From: Kitasatospora sp. SolWspMP-SS2h
GTDB lineage: Bacteria; Actinomycetota; Actinomycetes; Streptomycetales; Streptomycetaceae
Direction of reading: 5' to 3'
Assembly: GCF_003259315.1 (NCBI RefSeq)
Contig: NZ_QLLT01000003.1
Location: forward strand, 350,283 to 414,282
DNA length: 64,000 nucleotides
Of this stretch, positions 26,110-33,935 are shown piece after piece. Positions within the stretch are counted from its first letter, which is position 1. Every line of letters begins with the position of its first letter. A model generated the notes under the pieces. It saw only the letters and a program-made list of their open reading frames with translations, did not search any database and was not told the origin of the DNA. The translations under genes and the position numbers were made by a program.

Positions 26110-26345
26110 TCGCGGGGTGCGGGCGCGGCAGCAGGCCGTGCGGGGCGGTGCGCTCGGCGGGGTCGAGGGGGCGAGGAGGCCGTCCTGGACGGCCCGGGCC
26201 CCGGCCCGGAGTGCGGCGAGGCGGGTGCGGCCGGCGGCGGTGAGGGTGGGGCGGCGGCGGTCTGCCGGGTCGCGGGTGCGGTCGGTCCAGCCGAGGTCGG
26301 CGAGGGCGGCCGGCGCGGCGTGGTGGTACGGGCGCAGGCCGTCGG
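26110..26345 (-). pseudogene. Remnant of a MarR-family regulator
   Basis: Reading leftwards, GLRPYHHAAPAALADLG is the start of a MarR winged-helix domain. It is joined directly to WTDRTRDPADRRRPTLTAAGRTRLAAL, the wing and following helix, so the recognition-helix region (about 30 residues) is deleted. After ARAVQDGLLAP a single missing base shifts the frame, and LDPAERTAPHGLL continues in another frame. The N-terminus is lost. Clearly a dead gene. Confidence 0.7.
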
Positions 26346-26577
26346 CTCCTGTTCGACCGCGCCGCGAGGGCGCAGGTGCGCGGTGCGCGGCCCCGGGCCC
26401 GCCCCGGGGGCGGCGCATCCGCCGACCGGGTCGCGGACGCGGTCGCCGCGCACGAATCGGCCGTGCGGGCGGACGGCAGCTCGGCCCCGGCGCCCGCCGA
26501 CCGCCCGGAGCGGGGCGCGGGCCTGCGCCCTCGCGGCGCGGTCGTACTGACGGGCCGTCGGCTCGTACGCTGGCCGG

Positions 26578-27237
26578 ATGTGCTGGAGCGCGGAGGCCGA
26601 TCTGATCGCCGGGGGCGCGGTGGCGGCGGTCGGCGCCGCCGCGGTGGTGCGCGCCGGGGTCTCGCGGCGGCTGCCGCTGGCCGCGCTGCCGCTGCTGCTG
26701 GGCGGGCACCAGCTGGTGGAGGCGGGCGTCTGGTCGGGCTGGGCGTGGGCCCGGACGGTGTGGGCGGTGATCGCGCTGCCGCTGCTGCCGCTGTACGTCC
26801 CGGCGGCGGTGTGGTGCGCGACCCGCCGCCGCGCGGCGCTGTGGTGCGCCGCGCTGGGCGCGGCCGTCGCCGTCCCGCTGGCGCTCGCGGTCGCCCGGCA
26901 CCCGGTGGTGGCGCACGTGCACGGCCACACGCTGGGGTACGCGATCGGCGTGCCGGCGGCCGGGCCGCTGCTGGCCGGGTACCTGGTGGCCGTCCTGGGG
27001 GCGCTGCTGGGTTCGGGCGACCGGTACCTGCGCCTGCTGGGGTGGGTCACCGGCCTGGGCGCGCTGGTCTGCGCCCTGCTGTGGCGCCTCGCGTTCGTCT
27101 CCACCTGGTGCGCGCTGGCCGCCGTCGCCTCGGTGCTGCTCTACCGCTGGGCGGCCGTCAGCTCGTCGAGCAGCGCCGGCGCTCCGCCCACCGAGCCGCC
27201 GGGGTCGGGAACGGGGACAGGGACAGGGACGGGGTAG
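26578..27237 (+). CDS. DUF6629-family membrane protein
   Basis: 219-residue integral membrane protein starting with the family's characteristic MCWSAEADLIAGG, followed by about six to seven hydrophobic helices, including LPLLLGGHQLVEAGVWSG. Function unknown in all members. Leaderless: TACGCT (26566-26571) ends 6 bases before the ATG. The last residues are a Ser-rich stretch plus a (Gly-Thr) repeat made by a GGGACA tandem (27205-27235). Confidence 0.8.
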   Translation: MCWSAEADLIAGGAVAAVGAAAVVRAGVSRRLPLAALPLLLGGHQLVEAGVWSGWAWARTVWAVIALPLLPLYVPAAVWCATRRRAALWCAALGAAVAVPLALAVARHPVVAHVHGHTLGYAIGVPAAGPLLAGYLVAVLGALLGSGDRYLRLLGWVTGLGALVCALLWRLAFVSTWCALAAVASVLLYRWAAVSSSSSAGAPPTEPPGSGTGTGTGTG

Positions 27238-27420
27238 AGCACCCCGCGCACCGTCCGGTCGGCGTCGAACACCGGGATGAGCCGCTCAGCCGTAGCACGG
27301 CGTCCGAGAGCAGCGGGAGCGGGATCGTCCGGTGGGCGGCGGACGCGGCCCGCTGGTCGGGGCGCCGGGTGCAGACGCCGTGCACGGTGGTGCCGCGGGC
27401 GGTGAGCGCGCCCCCTGCAA

Positions 27421-27793
27421 CGCCCCGGCCGCACCGGCCGGCGTGCTGACGGCCGCCGAGGGCGCCGGAAGCCTGCTCGGCGCGGCGCTCACCCCCGGCT
27501 GGCCGCCCGCTTCGGCACCGCCTGCACCCTGGTGTGCGGCTCGCTGGTCGGCGTGGCGGCGGCCCCGCTGGTGCCGCTCGCCCCCCGGCGGGCCCGGGCT
27601 GCCGCTGTTCGCGCTGGGCAACGTCGGGGTCGGCGCCTCCGTGGTGGTGCTCGGCATCCTGACCCGCACCTACCGGCAGCGCACCGTCCCCGCCGCGCCG
27701 GCCCTGGCCTGCGCGCTGACCGCGCTCTCCCCCGTCCGGCTGCTCTCCTCCCGGCTGAGCGGCGCCCGCGAGCTGACCGGCGTCACGGTCTAG
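27421..27793 (+). pseudogene. Remnant of an MFS transporter
   Basis: The C-terminal third of a major-facilitator exporter is readable only by changing frame twice. EGAGSLLGAALTP, then (one C missing near 27495) RLAARFGTACTLVCGSLVGVAAAPLVPLAP, then (near 27590) back to PGLPLFALGNVGVGASVVVLGILTRTYRQRTVP. Afterwards homology fades to an arbitrary stop. Both shifts are in C-runs, so sequencing error could exaggerate the damage, but the missing N-terminal two-thirds is real decay. Bases 27238-27420 hold unrecognisable mosaic sequence. Confidence 0.7.
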
Positions 27794-28671
27794 ATCGGGT
27801 CCGAGAGCCGGACGAAGCGGCACCCGGCGTCCAGCATCGCGGGCAGCGCCCGCGCGTAGCCCTCGCCGGTGCCGGCCGCCGGGTGGTTGAGGTGGCTGAT
27901 CACCACCGATCCGGGCGGCGCGGCGGTCACCGTGGCGGCGACCTGGCCGGGGGTGAAGGTCGCGCCGCCGTCGCCGTTCACCGCGAAGCCGGCCACCCGC
28001 TCGCCCAGTTCCCCCACCAGCGCCACCCCGACCTCGTCGTAGTGCGCCGTCCCGGCCCGGAACCAGCCGGGGGCCCGCCCCAGCAGCCCGGCCAGCTTGG
28101 CCCGGTTGCCCGCCACCTCCTCGTACGCGGCGGCCGGGTCCGCCGTCCCGGTGATGCCGTACGCCGAACGGCCGGTCACCGAGAGCGGGCGGTGCGCGGT
28201 GCCGTGGTTGCCCAGTTCGAACAGCGGGTCGGCGGCCAGCTCGGCGAACGGCCCCGGGTTGGCGTCCACCCAACGGGCGTTCAGGAACAGCGTGGCGGGC
28301 ACCCCCAGGCGCCGCAGGGTGCCGATCAGCGCCGCGTCGTACCCGTCCCCGCCCGGCCCGCCGCACGCGTCGAAGGTCAGCGCCAGCGCCCCGCCCGGAA
28401 CGGTCGCCACCACGCCCGGCAGGTCGGTGCCCCAGCGCTGCGGCGCCCGCCCGGCGTACCGGGCCAGCACCTGCTCCCGGTGGGGCGGCGCGGGCGGCTG
28501 CGCGGCGGACGGGGCGGCGGACGGGGCAGTGGACGGCTGCGCGGTGGACGGCGCGGACGGGACGTCGGCGCCGGGTGCCGTCGGCGGCCGTCCGCCCGAC
28601 CCTCCCCGCGCTGCGCCGCAGCCCGCCGTGAGTCCGAGCGCCGCCGCCAGTACCGCCCGCCGTCCGACCAT
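27790..28671 (-). CDS. Lipoprotein polysaccharide deacetylase (NodB domain)
   Basis: 293-residue exported NodB-type carbohydrate esterase. Start at 28671 follows a GAGGAG site; the signal peptide VGRRAVLAAALGLTAGC ends in a lipobox (LTAGC), so the mature protein is lipid-anchored. After a Pro/Ala/Ser-rich linker (about 25-80) the catalytic barrel begins ALTFDACGGP. The usual second Asp of the TFDD motif is replaced by Ala-Cys, as in a known subgroup. ELGNHGTAHRPL carries the two metal histidines. Substrate is probably cell-wall or extracellular amino-sugar polymer. Confidence 0.85.
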   Translation of the reverse strand: MVGRRAVLAAALGLTAGCGAARGGSGGRPPTAPGADVPSAPSTAQPSTAPSAAPSAAQPPAPPHREQVLARYAGRAPQRWGTDLPGVVATVPGGALALTFDACGGPGGDGYDAALIGTLRRLGVPATLFLNARWVDANPGPFAELAADPLFELGNHGTAHRPLSVTGRSAYGITGTADPAAAYEEVAGNRAKLAGLLGRAPGWFRAGTAHYDEVGVALVGELGERVAGFAVNGDGGATFTPGQVAATVTAAPPGSVVISHLNHPAAGTGEGYARALPAMLDAGCRFVRLSDPI

Positions 28672-28775
28672 CCGCGCCGCTCCTCGCCGTCCGCCGTGGC
28701 TACCGTGGCCGCCGTGGCCACCGCCACGAGTGTCACTTCCGGGCGCGGCCGGTGCCATCTGCGAAGCTCGGCCGT

Positions 28776-29879
28776 ATGGCTTCCTCCCCGCGACCGCACT
28801 ACCTGCAGTGGACGACCGTGGCCCCGGTGCTGGCGTTCCTGCTGCTCCTGGCGACCTGGCACCGGGACCTGCCCTGGCCGGTGGTGGCCCTGGTGGCCTG
28901 CTTCCTGGCGGTCTCGGTGGTGGCGGCGGTGCACCACGCGGAACTCATCGCGCACCGGGTCGGCGAACCGTACGGCTCGCTGGTGCTGGCGGTGGCCGTC
29001 ACCATCATCGAGGTCGCGCTGATCGTCACGCTGATGGCCGACGGCGGCGACAAGAGCGCCGGCCTGGCCCGGGACACCGTGTTCGCCGCCGTCATGATCA
29101 CCTGCAACGGCATCCTCGGACTGTCCATCCTGGTCAGCGCGTTGAAGTACCGGGTGGCGGTCTTCAACGCGGAGGGCACCGGCGCGGCGTTCGGTGCGAT
29201 CGCCACCCTGGCCACGCTGAGTCTGGTGCTGCCGACCTTCACCACCTCGCAGCCCGGCCCGCAGTTCTCCACCACCCAGCTGGTCTTCGCCGCGACCGCC
29301 TCGATCGTCATCTACGGCCTGTTCGTCTCCACCCTGACGGTCCGCCACCGGGACTACTTCCTGCCCGTCACCGCGGCGGGCGAGGTCGTCGACCCGCTGG
29401 ACGAGCACTCCGAGACGCCGACCATGCGGGAGACCCTGGTCAGCGTCGCGCTGCTCTCGGTCGCGCTGGTCGCGGTGGTCGGCCTCGCCAAGGGCGTCTC
29501 GCCCACCATCGAGCGCGGCGTCGCCGCCGCCGACCTGCCCAACGCGGTGGTCGGCGTGGTGATCGCCCTGCTGGTGCTGCTGCCCGAGTCGATCGCCGCC
29601 GTCCGGGCCGCGGTCCGCAACCGGGTCCAGATCAGCCTCAACCTGGCCCTCGGCTCCGCCCTGGCCTCGATCGGCCTGACCATCCCGGCCGTGGCGATCG
29701 CCTCCAGCTGGCTCTCCGGGCCGCTCGAACTCGGCCTGGGCGCGAACCACATGGTCCTGCTCGCCCTGACCGTCGCCGTCGGCACCCTCACCGTCATCCC
29801 CAAGCGGGCCACCCCGCTCCAGGGCGGCGTCCACCTGGCCATCCTCGGCGCGTACCTGGTCCTGGCCGTGAGCCCGTGA
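28776..29879 (+). CDS. Calcium/proton antiporter (CaCA/ChaA family)
   Basis: 367-residue antiporter with eleven hydrophobic segments and the two inverted family repeats. First repeat contains VAVTIIEVALIVTLM and CNGILGLSI; second contains LLVLLPESIAAVRAAVRNRVQISLNLALGSALASIGLTIPAVA, with the ion-binding Glu of LLPES. A central loop of acidic residues (DEHSETPTMRE) separates the halves. Leaderless by appearance: GAAGCT (28763-28768) ends 7 bases before the ATG. Divergent from the deacetylase gene. Confidence 0.9.
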   Translation: MASSPRPHYLQWTTVAPVLAFLLLLATWHRDLPWPVVALVACFLAVSVVAAVHHAELIAHRVGEPYGSLVLAVAVTIIEVALIVTLMADGGDKSAGLARDTVFAAVMITCNGILGLSILVSALKYRVAVFNAEGTGAAFGAIATLATLSLVLPTFTTSQPGPQFSTTQLVFAATASIVIYGLFVSTLTVRHRDYFLPVTAAGEVVDPLDEHSETPTMRETLVSVALLSVALVAVVGLAKGVSPTIERGVAAADLPNAVVGVVIALLVLLPESIAAVRAAVRNRVQISLNLALGSALASIGLTIPAVAIASSWLSGPLELGLGANHMVLLALTVAVGTLTVIPKRATPLQGGVHLAILGAYLVLAVSP

Positions 29880-29989
29880 AGCCGTGCCCCCGCGAGGGGC
29901 GGTGAGCCCGTGACCTTGTCACCGCGCCGGACGGGGCCGCAGGGGGTGTGGGCGCGGGCACGACCGCGTCTCCCCGGCGCCCCGACCGC

Positions 29990-30033
29990 CCCCGGCCACC
30001 CGATCGGGGCCCGGCTCGGTCGGGTGGCCGGGG
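29990..30033. terminator. Terminator between antiporter and SMR genes
   Basis: A 13-bp perfect inverted repeat (29990-30002 with 30021-30033) with an 18-nt loop lies between convergent genes. Confidence 0.75.
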
Positions 30034-30067
30034 AGCGGCAGCGCGGCGCTCGCGGCGGCGGCACCCG

Positions 30068-30469
30068 TCAGGCGTCGACGGTCTTGGCCTCCAGCGGCAC
30101 GGCCGTGTCCTGCGGGGTCTTGGCCGGCCGGTCGGCGAGCTTGAGCCAGATCACTCCGGCGATGATCACGGCCAGCCACACGGCCTGGACCGCGGTGAGG
30201 GTCTCGTCGAAGATGACGGGGCCCAGCAGCGCCGCGCCGACGGAGCCGATACCGGCCCACACGGCGTAGCCGATGCTGACGTCGATAGTGCGCAGTGCGA
30301 CGCTCAGCGCCCAGAGCGTCAGCAGGAAGAAGACGACGGCGACCAGGGACCACGTCAGGCGGGTGAAGCCGTGGCTTCCGCCGACGGAGAGCGCGTAGCC
30401 GACTTCGAACACGCCGGCGAGGAGGAGCACGATCCAGGAATTGGCCGAGTTGCGCCCGGTGTCGGACAT
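30068..30469 (-). CDS. SMR-family transporter subunit (long)
   Basis: 133-residue four-helix small multidrug resistance protein. WIVLLLAGVFEVGYALSVG contains the membrane-embedded Glu that couples protons, and IDVSIGYAVWAGIGSVGAALLG is the GYAxWxG signature of helix 3. The C-terminus extends about 25 polar residues beyond helix 4. Lies 61 bases downstream of a second SMR gene. Such pairs form obligate heterodimers with opposite topologies (EbrAB, YkkCD type). AAAGGA-type site precedes the ATG. Confidence 0.9.
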   Translation of the reverse strand: MSDTGRNSANSWIVLLLAGVFEVGYALSVGGSHGFTRLTWSLVAVVFFLLTLWALSVALRTIDVSIGYAVWAGIGSVGAALLGPVIFDETLTAVQAVWLAVIIAGVIWLKLADRPAKTPQDTAVPLEAKTVDA

Positions 30470-30530
30470 GTGCGGAAGTCCTTTCGAGGGGGGTCGGACG
30501 GGAACGGGGACGGGGCCGGAGCCGGGGTTC

Positions 30531-30851
30531 TCAGGCGGCGCCGCTGAGCTGGAGGCCGACGACCCCGGCGATGATGACGACGATGCCCACGGCCTTGCGC
30601 CAGTTCAGGCGCTGCCCGAAGAGCAGCGCGCCGAGGAGGGTGATGCCGATGCCGGCGACGGAGGTCCAGATCGCGTAACCGACGCCCACGTCGAAGGTGA
30701 GCAGCGCCCGGCTGAGGAAGAAGGTTCCGAGTGCGCCGGTGATCAGGGTGACGGCTGTCCACGGGCGGTTCTTGAAGCCTTCGGCCTTGCCGGCCGCGAT
30801 CGCGACGGCGATCTCGAAGATGTCCGCGATCGCGAGGTAGAACCACTGCAT
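30531..30851 (-). CDS. SMR-family transporter subunit (short partner)
   Basis: 106-residue SMR protein with FYLAIADIFEIAVAIAAG (proton-coupling Glu in helix 1) and GYAIWTSVAGIGITLLGALLFGQ (helix 3/4). First gene of the two-gene operon; a GAAAGGA site lies 6 bases before the ATG. Expected to pair with the downstream subunit to export cations such as quaternary ammonium or guanidinium compounds; the substrate cannot be read. Confidence 0.9.
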   Translation of the reverse strand: MQWFYLAIADIFEIAVAIAAGKAEGFKNRPWTAVTLITGALGTFFLSRALLTFDVGVGYAIWTSVAGIGITLLGALLFGQRLNWRKAVGIVVIIAGVVGLQLSGAA

Positions 30852-30960
30852 GGCTGGTCCTTTCGTTCGTTGGAGGTCGGTGTTGCGCCGGGGGACGAGG
30901 GAACGGGAACGGTCTGCGGCACGGGAGGTCGCGGCGGGGCGGTGTGCCGCTGCGCGCCGA

Positions 30961-31009
30961 CGGGCGGGAGCGGACGGCGGGGCGGGCGGGAGCGGACGGC
31001 GGGGCGGGC
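30961..31009. repeat. 22-bp direct tandem repeat
   Basis: Two copies of a 22-base unit (CGGGAGCGGACGGCGGGGCGGG) lie in the spacer between the SMR operon and the DsbA-family gene. No function evident. Confidence 0.7.
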
Positions 31010-31113
31010 CGATGCGGTCGGGCGTCGCGCCGCACCCGGGTGGCCCGGCCGGTCGACGGCGTCAGCGACGTTCCGCCGGCCGGCCGGTGCGGGGGCCCGG
31101 TGCCCGGGTCAGG

Positions 31114-31773
31114 TCAGCACCCGTCGATCCGGCAGGCGGGGGCCTCGCCGGCGGCGTCCTGTTCGGCCCGGGCGTCGAGCACGGCCTTGCGGAGCTGGGC
31201 CGCGGTGGGGACGCCTTCGATGCGGTGGCGCCCGTCGATGATGATCGTGGGAGCGACGGAGATGCGGAAGGCTTCGGCGGTCCGCAGCGCCGCCCGGTGG
31301 GTCTCGGTGTAGCTGCCGTCGATCAGCGCCTGGCTGAACTCGTCGGCGTCGAGCCCGAGTTCGGCGGCGATGTCGGCGAGGACGTCGATCCGGCCGATGT
31401 CCCGGTCCTCCTGGAAGAAGGCCCGCAGGAGGCGCGGGGTGTATTCCGCGGCCCTGCCGTGCTCGGCCGCGTACTGGTAGCCCTCGAAGGCGAGCCGGGT
31501 GTAGGGCTGCGGGGAGACCGTCGGCAGGGTGAGGTCCACGCCCATCCGCCGGGCCATCGGGTAGACCGAACGCTCCCAGATCGCCGGCAGGTACGGGTCC
31601 TCCGGGCGCAGGGTCGGGGTCGGGTGGGGCCGCAGCTCGAACGGCATCCACTCGATCTCGACGTCGAGGTCGCGGACGGCCTCCTGCAGCGGCCCCTCGG
31701 CGAGCATGCAGAACGGACAGACGTAGTCCGACCAGACCTTGATGCCGACCTTGCCGGTCGCCGTACCGGTCAT
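31114..31773 (-). CDS. DsbA/FrnE-family thiol oxidoreductase
   Basis: 219-residue cytoplasmic DsbA-fold protein of the FrnE/2-hydroxychromene-2-carboxylate isomerase type. Redox-like motif Cys19-Pro-Phe-Cys22 in WSDYVCPFC, then FELRPHPTP, an inserted helical domain and the cis-Pro loop SVAPTIIIDGRHRIEGVPTAAQL. No signal peptide. FrnE-type enzymes occur in polyketide clusters and in stress response. Its ATG overlaps the stop of the deaminase gene by 4 bases, and the pair shares the operator-bearing promoter at 32.3 kb. This makes it a probable member of the biosynthetic island. Confidence 0.88.
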   Translation of the reverse strand: MTGTATGKVGIKVWSDYVCPFCMLAEGPLQEAVRDLDVEIEWMPFELRPHPTPTLRPEDPYLPAIWERSVYPMARRMGVDLTLPTVSPQPYTRLAFEGYQYAAEHGRAAEYTPRLLRAFFQEDRDIGRIDVLADIAAELGLDADEFSQALIDGSYTETHRAALRTAEAFRISVAPTIIIDGRHRIEGVPTAAQLRKAVLDARAEQDAAGEAPACRIDGC

Positions 31774-32258
31774 GACCGCCCCCGTTCCATCGCGAGGAAC
31801 TCCTCGAACGGCTCCGTCCCCTCCGGGAGTTGGAGCCGGGTGACCTTGATCGGCCAGTTCTCCGGATCGTCGGCGAAGATCGCGTACGAGTTCGTGTAGT
31901 CGAAGCCGTACCGGGCGACCGTCCTGCGGTCGACCACGTTCACGATGTGGCTGACGTTGAAGTACAGCGAGGCCATGTAGCACAGGGCGCACGGCTCGCC
32001 GGAGGCGAACAGGGTGGCCCCGGCGGTGGCGTGCAGCCCGTACGCGGCGGCGGCCTCGCGCAGCGCCGTCACCTCGGCGTGCGCGGTGGGGTCGTTGTCC
32101 TCGCGCACCCGGTTGACGCCGGTGCCGAGGATCCGGTGGCGGTTGACCACGACGCCGGAGAACGGGATGCCGCCCCCGGCGACGTGCTCGCGGCTGATCC
32201 GTACCGCCTCACGTGCGTACTCGGTCAGCTCGCTCTGTGAAAGCTCGGAAGTGCGCAC
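31770..32258 (-). CDS. Nucleoside/cytidine-deaminase-family protein
   Basis: 162-residue zinc deaminase. His60-Ala-Glu62 (PTAHAEVTAL) and Cys90/Cys93 (GEPCALC) form the complete active site of the CDA superfamily. The PFxxVV N-terminal strand (IPFSGVVVNRHRILG) and YMASLYFNVSHIV fit the guanine-deaminase/tRNA-adenosine-deaminase-like branch. Substrate unknown; in natural-product clusters such enzymes deaminate pyrimidine, purine or guanidine-like groups. GTG at 32258 with a GGGGGAG site. First gene of a two-gene operon transcribed from the operator-bearing region. Confidence 0.85.
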   Translation of the reverse strand: MRTSELSQSELTEYAREAVRISREHVAGGGIPFSGVVVNRHRILGTGVNRVREDNDPTAHAEVTALREAAAAYGLHATAGATLFASGEPCALCYMASLYFNVSHIVNVVDRRTVARYGFDYTNSYAIFADDPENWPIKVTRLQLPEGTEPFEEFLAMERGRS

Positions 32259-32334
32259 CGCTGCTCCCCCGCTCAGACCGCGGCCGGGGGGCGGGCGATG
32301 GGCGCCGTGACGTCAGGCATGGAATCCCCAGTAG

Positions 32335-32350
32335 TTGCTTGTATGTACAA
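32335..32350 (-). promoter_or_regulatory. Operator A (TTGCTTG-TA-TGTACAA), deaminase operon
   Basis: A 16-base inverted repeat of the 7-2-7 type, read on the minus strand as TTGTACA-TA-CAAGCAA. Its right half is identical to those of the operators near the MarR gene (CAAGCAA). On the minus strand it follows immediately after the -10-like GATAAT (32351-32356), so a bound regulator would block transcription start. Located 77 bases upstream of the deaminase start codon. Confidence 0.7.
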
Positions 32351-32391
32351 ATTATCTGAGCCCGCAGAAAAATCGGGCGCGCGGATAGAGT

Positions 32392-32407
32392 TTGCATGAA
32401 CATACAT
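32392..32407 (-). promoter_or_regulatory. Operator B (TTGCATG-AA-CATACAT), deaminase operon
   Basis: Second copy of the 7-2-7 motif, 57 bases from operator A; left half TTGCATG is identical to that of operator D at 39186. A TTGACA on the minus strand at 32413-32418 overlaps its flank and could be a -35 element. Confidence 0.6.
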
Positions 32408-32525
32408 CTTGCTGTCAATCGCACCGCCGGAACGGGCCGGGACGGCCGGCGGGCACCGACGGGCCGTCACCGCCGGAACGGGGAGGCTGGCCGCCGGCCC
32501 GCCTCCCCGGCCCCGCGCGGCCGGT

Positions 32526-33746
32526 TCAGACCGCGACGGGATAGCTCGGAGCCTTCTCCTCAGCCCACCGTGCGCCGGGCCCGAGCGGTGGCCTCGGCCC
32601 GTCGCCGCTCCCCCCGTCCGGGCCGGGCCGGGCGCCCCGCCGGGCCGGGTCGGCCGCCAGACGGCTGTAGATGAAGGCGGCCGACACCAGCGCCATGTGG
32701 TGGTGCCAGCCGGGGAACGAGCGGCCCTCGAAGTCCCGCAGCCCGAAGCGCCGTTGGAGCAGGTCGACGGCCTCGCCGGTCGCCGGGTGCCGCTCCGCGT
32801 ACCCTAAGAGCTCCTCCACCGGACGGTGCGCCATGTTGGTGATCCACAGCTGGCCCGGACCCTCCGGACGGCCGTCGGGCTGGGTGAACAGGCGGAGCGG
32901 CCGGGGTCTCTGGTCGGCCGCGAGGACTCCGGGCGCCTGGACCATGCCGTCCTGGACCGGCCCGCGGCCGGGTCTCGCGCCGGCGGGACGGGCCTCCGCG
33001 CCCCAGTCGCTCAGCACCCGGGCCGCCGCGATCACCGGCCGGCGCGCACCGGAGGACTGCGGCTCCAGCGGGGCCAGCGGGAAGCCGTCGGGGATCGCGA
33101 CGACGAAGTCCAGCCGGCGCTCGATCAGTCCGTCGAGCAGCCGGCGCGGGTCCAGGTAGCCGTCGAGGTCGACGACGACCGGCACCGGCTCGTACTGCGA
33201 ACGCCGCACCACCGCGTCGAGCACGTCGAGGAGTTGGCCCTCAGGCGAGGACGTGACGGTCCACGGGATGCGGGCGCGTTCGCGCAGGGGGCCCCGGGCC
33301 CACGGCTCGGGCAGGACGAGGCACCAGCCGACCGGAAGTTCGCCCGCGTCTGTCGACATGAAAACGGCGGCGCTCACCTGGCAGTTGACGGTGCGTCCGG
33401 TCTGCGGAATGAATCGGCGGTGCACTCCGCACGACTTCTCACCGCGCTTGGGCAGGACCACGGGGGCGGCCGTCCAGGCCCTGGGCCGGACCTGGGCTTC
33501 GGCCCACCGGCGCAACTCGTCGCACACCGGCTCCCACTCCCAGGGGCTCTCGTTGATGAACTGGTGCAGGGCCTGCGATGCCGTCGGGGAGTCACACGCC
33601 ACGGCCGCGAGCCGGCGGATGGACTTCTTGCCGGGTGTGCTGAGGAGGCCGTTGACGTACGCGTGGGCCCACCTGCGCTGGTCGGCCCTGCGCAGGTGGC
33701 CGAAGAGCTGATCCGTGAACAGGGCCACGGAGTCCCATCCCCTCAT
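32526..33746 (-). CDS. IS701/IS4-type transposase-like protein with degraded active site
   Basis: 406-residue protein with the overall plan of IS701-type DDE transposases: N-terminal helical domain (LFGHLRRADQRRWAHAYVNGLL), the NCQV strand (residues 121-124), LPEPW, the second Asp region VVVDLDGYLD (Asp193/195) and the C-terminal FEGRSFPGWHHHMAL with the third acidic residue. The first catalytic Asp, normally in a DDTGF-KKG motif, is missing: residues 95-105 read PVVLPKRGEKS. There are no obvious terminal inverted repeats. Start at 33746 has a GGGAGGG site. Probably not a mobile transposase but a derived protein retained inside the island; a dead remnant cannot be excluded. Confidence 0.75.
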   Translation of the reverse strand: MRGWDSVALFTDQLFGHLRRADQRRWAHAYVNGLLSTPGKKSIRRLAAVACDSPTASQALHQFINESPWEWEPVCDELRRWAEAQVRPRAWTAAPVVLPKRGEKSCGVHRRFIPQTGRTVNCQVSAAVFMSTDAGELPVGWCLVLPEPWARGPLRERARIPWTVTSSPEGQLLDVLDAVVRRSQYEPVPVVVDLDGYLDPRRLLDGLIERRLDFVVAIPDGFPLAPLEPQSSGARRPVIAAARVLSDWGAEARPAGARPGRGPVQDGMVQAPGVLAADQRPRPLRLFTQPDGRPEGPGQLWITNMAHRPVEELLGYAERHPATGEAVDLLQRRFGLRDFEGRSFPGWHHHMALVSAAFIYSRLAADPARRGARPGPDGGSGDGPRPPLGPGARWAEEKAPSYPVAV

Positions 33747-33935
33747 AGTTTTCCCTCCCGTGTCGCGGCTGCGAAATTTCCGCACAGCCACCCACATTAA
33801 GGAATGACCACTATTTTTCTCCGGGGGAAAAGGGATTCCAGTCGCCACTTCGCCAACTCCCCGCGCGCCGTGGCGCGATCCCGGCGGATCGGATCGCGAA
33901 ACGGCGCGCACCGGTCCGGTTGGCGTCCGGCGGGG

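Noticed and set aside
27490..27600. Intact MFS gene with sequencing errors
   Set aside because: The two frameshifts lie in C-runs and could be errors, but two-thirds of the gene is missing, so it is a pseudogene regardless.
30852..31113. A guanidine riboswitch in front of the paired SMR genes
   Set aside because: The leader is only GC-rich direct repeats upstream of the AAAGGA site; I could not find the conserved guanidine-motif sequences.
32526..33746. An active insertion sequence
   Set aside because: First catalytic acidic motif is missing and no flanking inverted or direct repeats were found.
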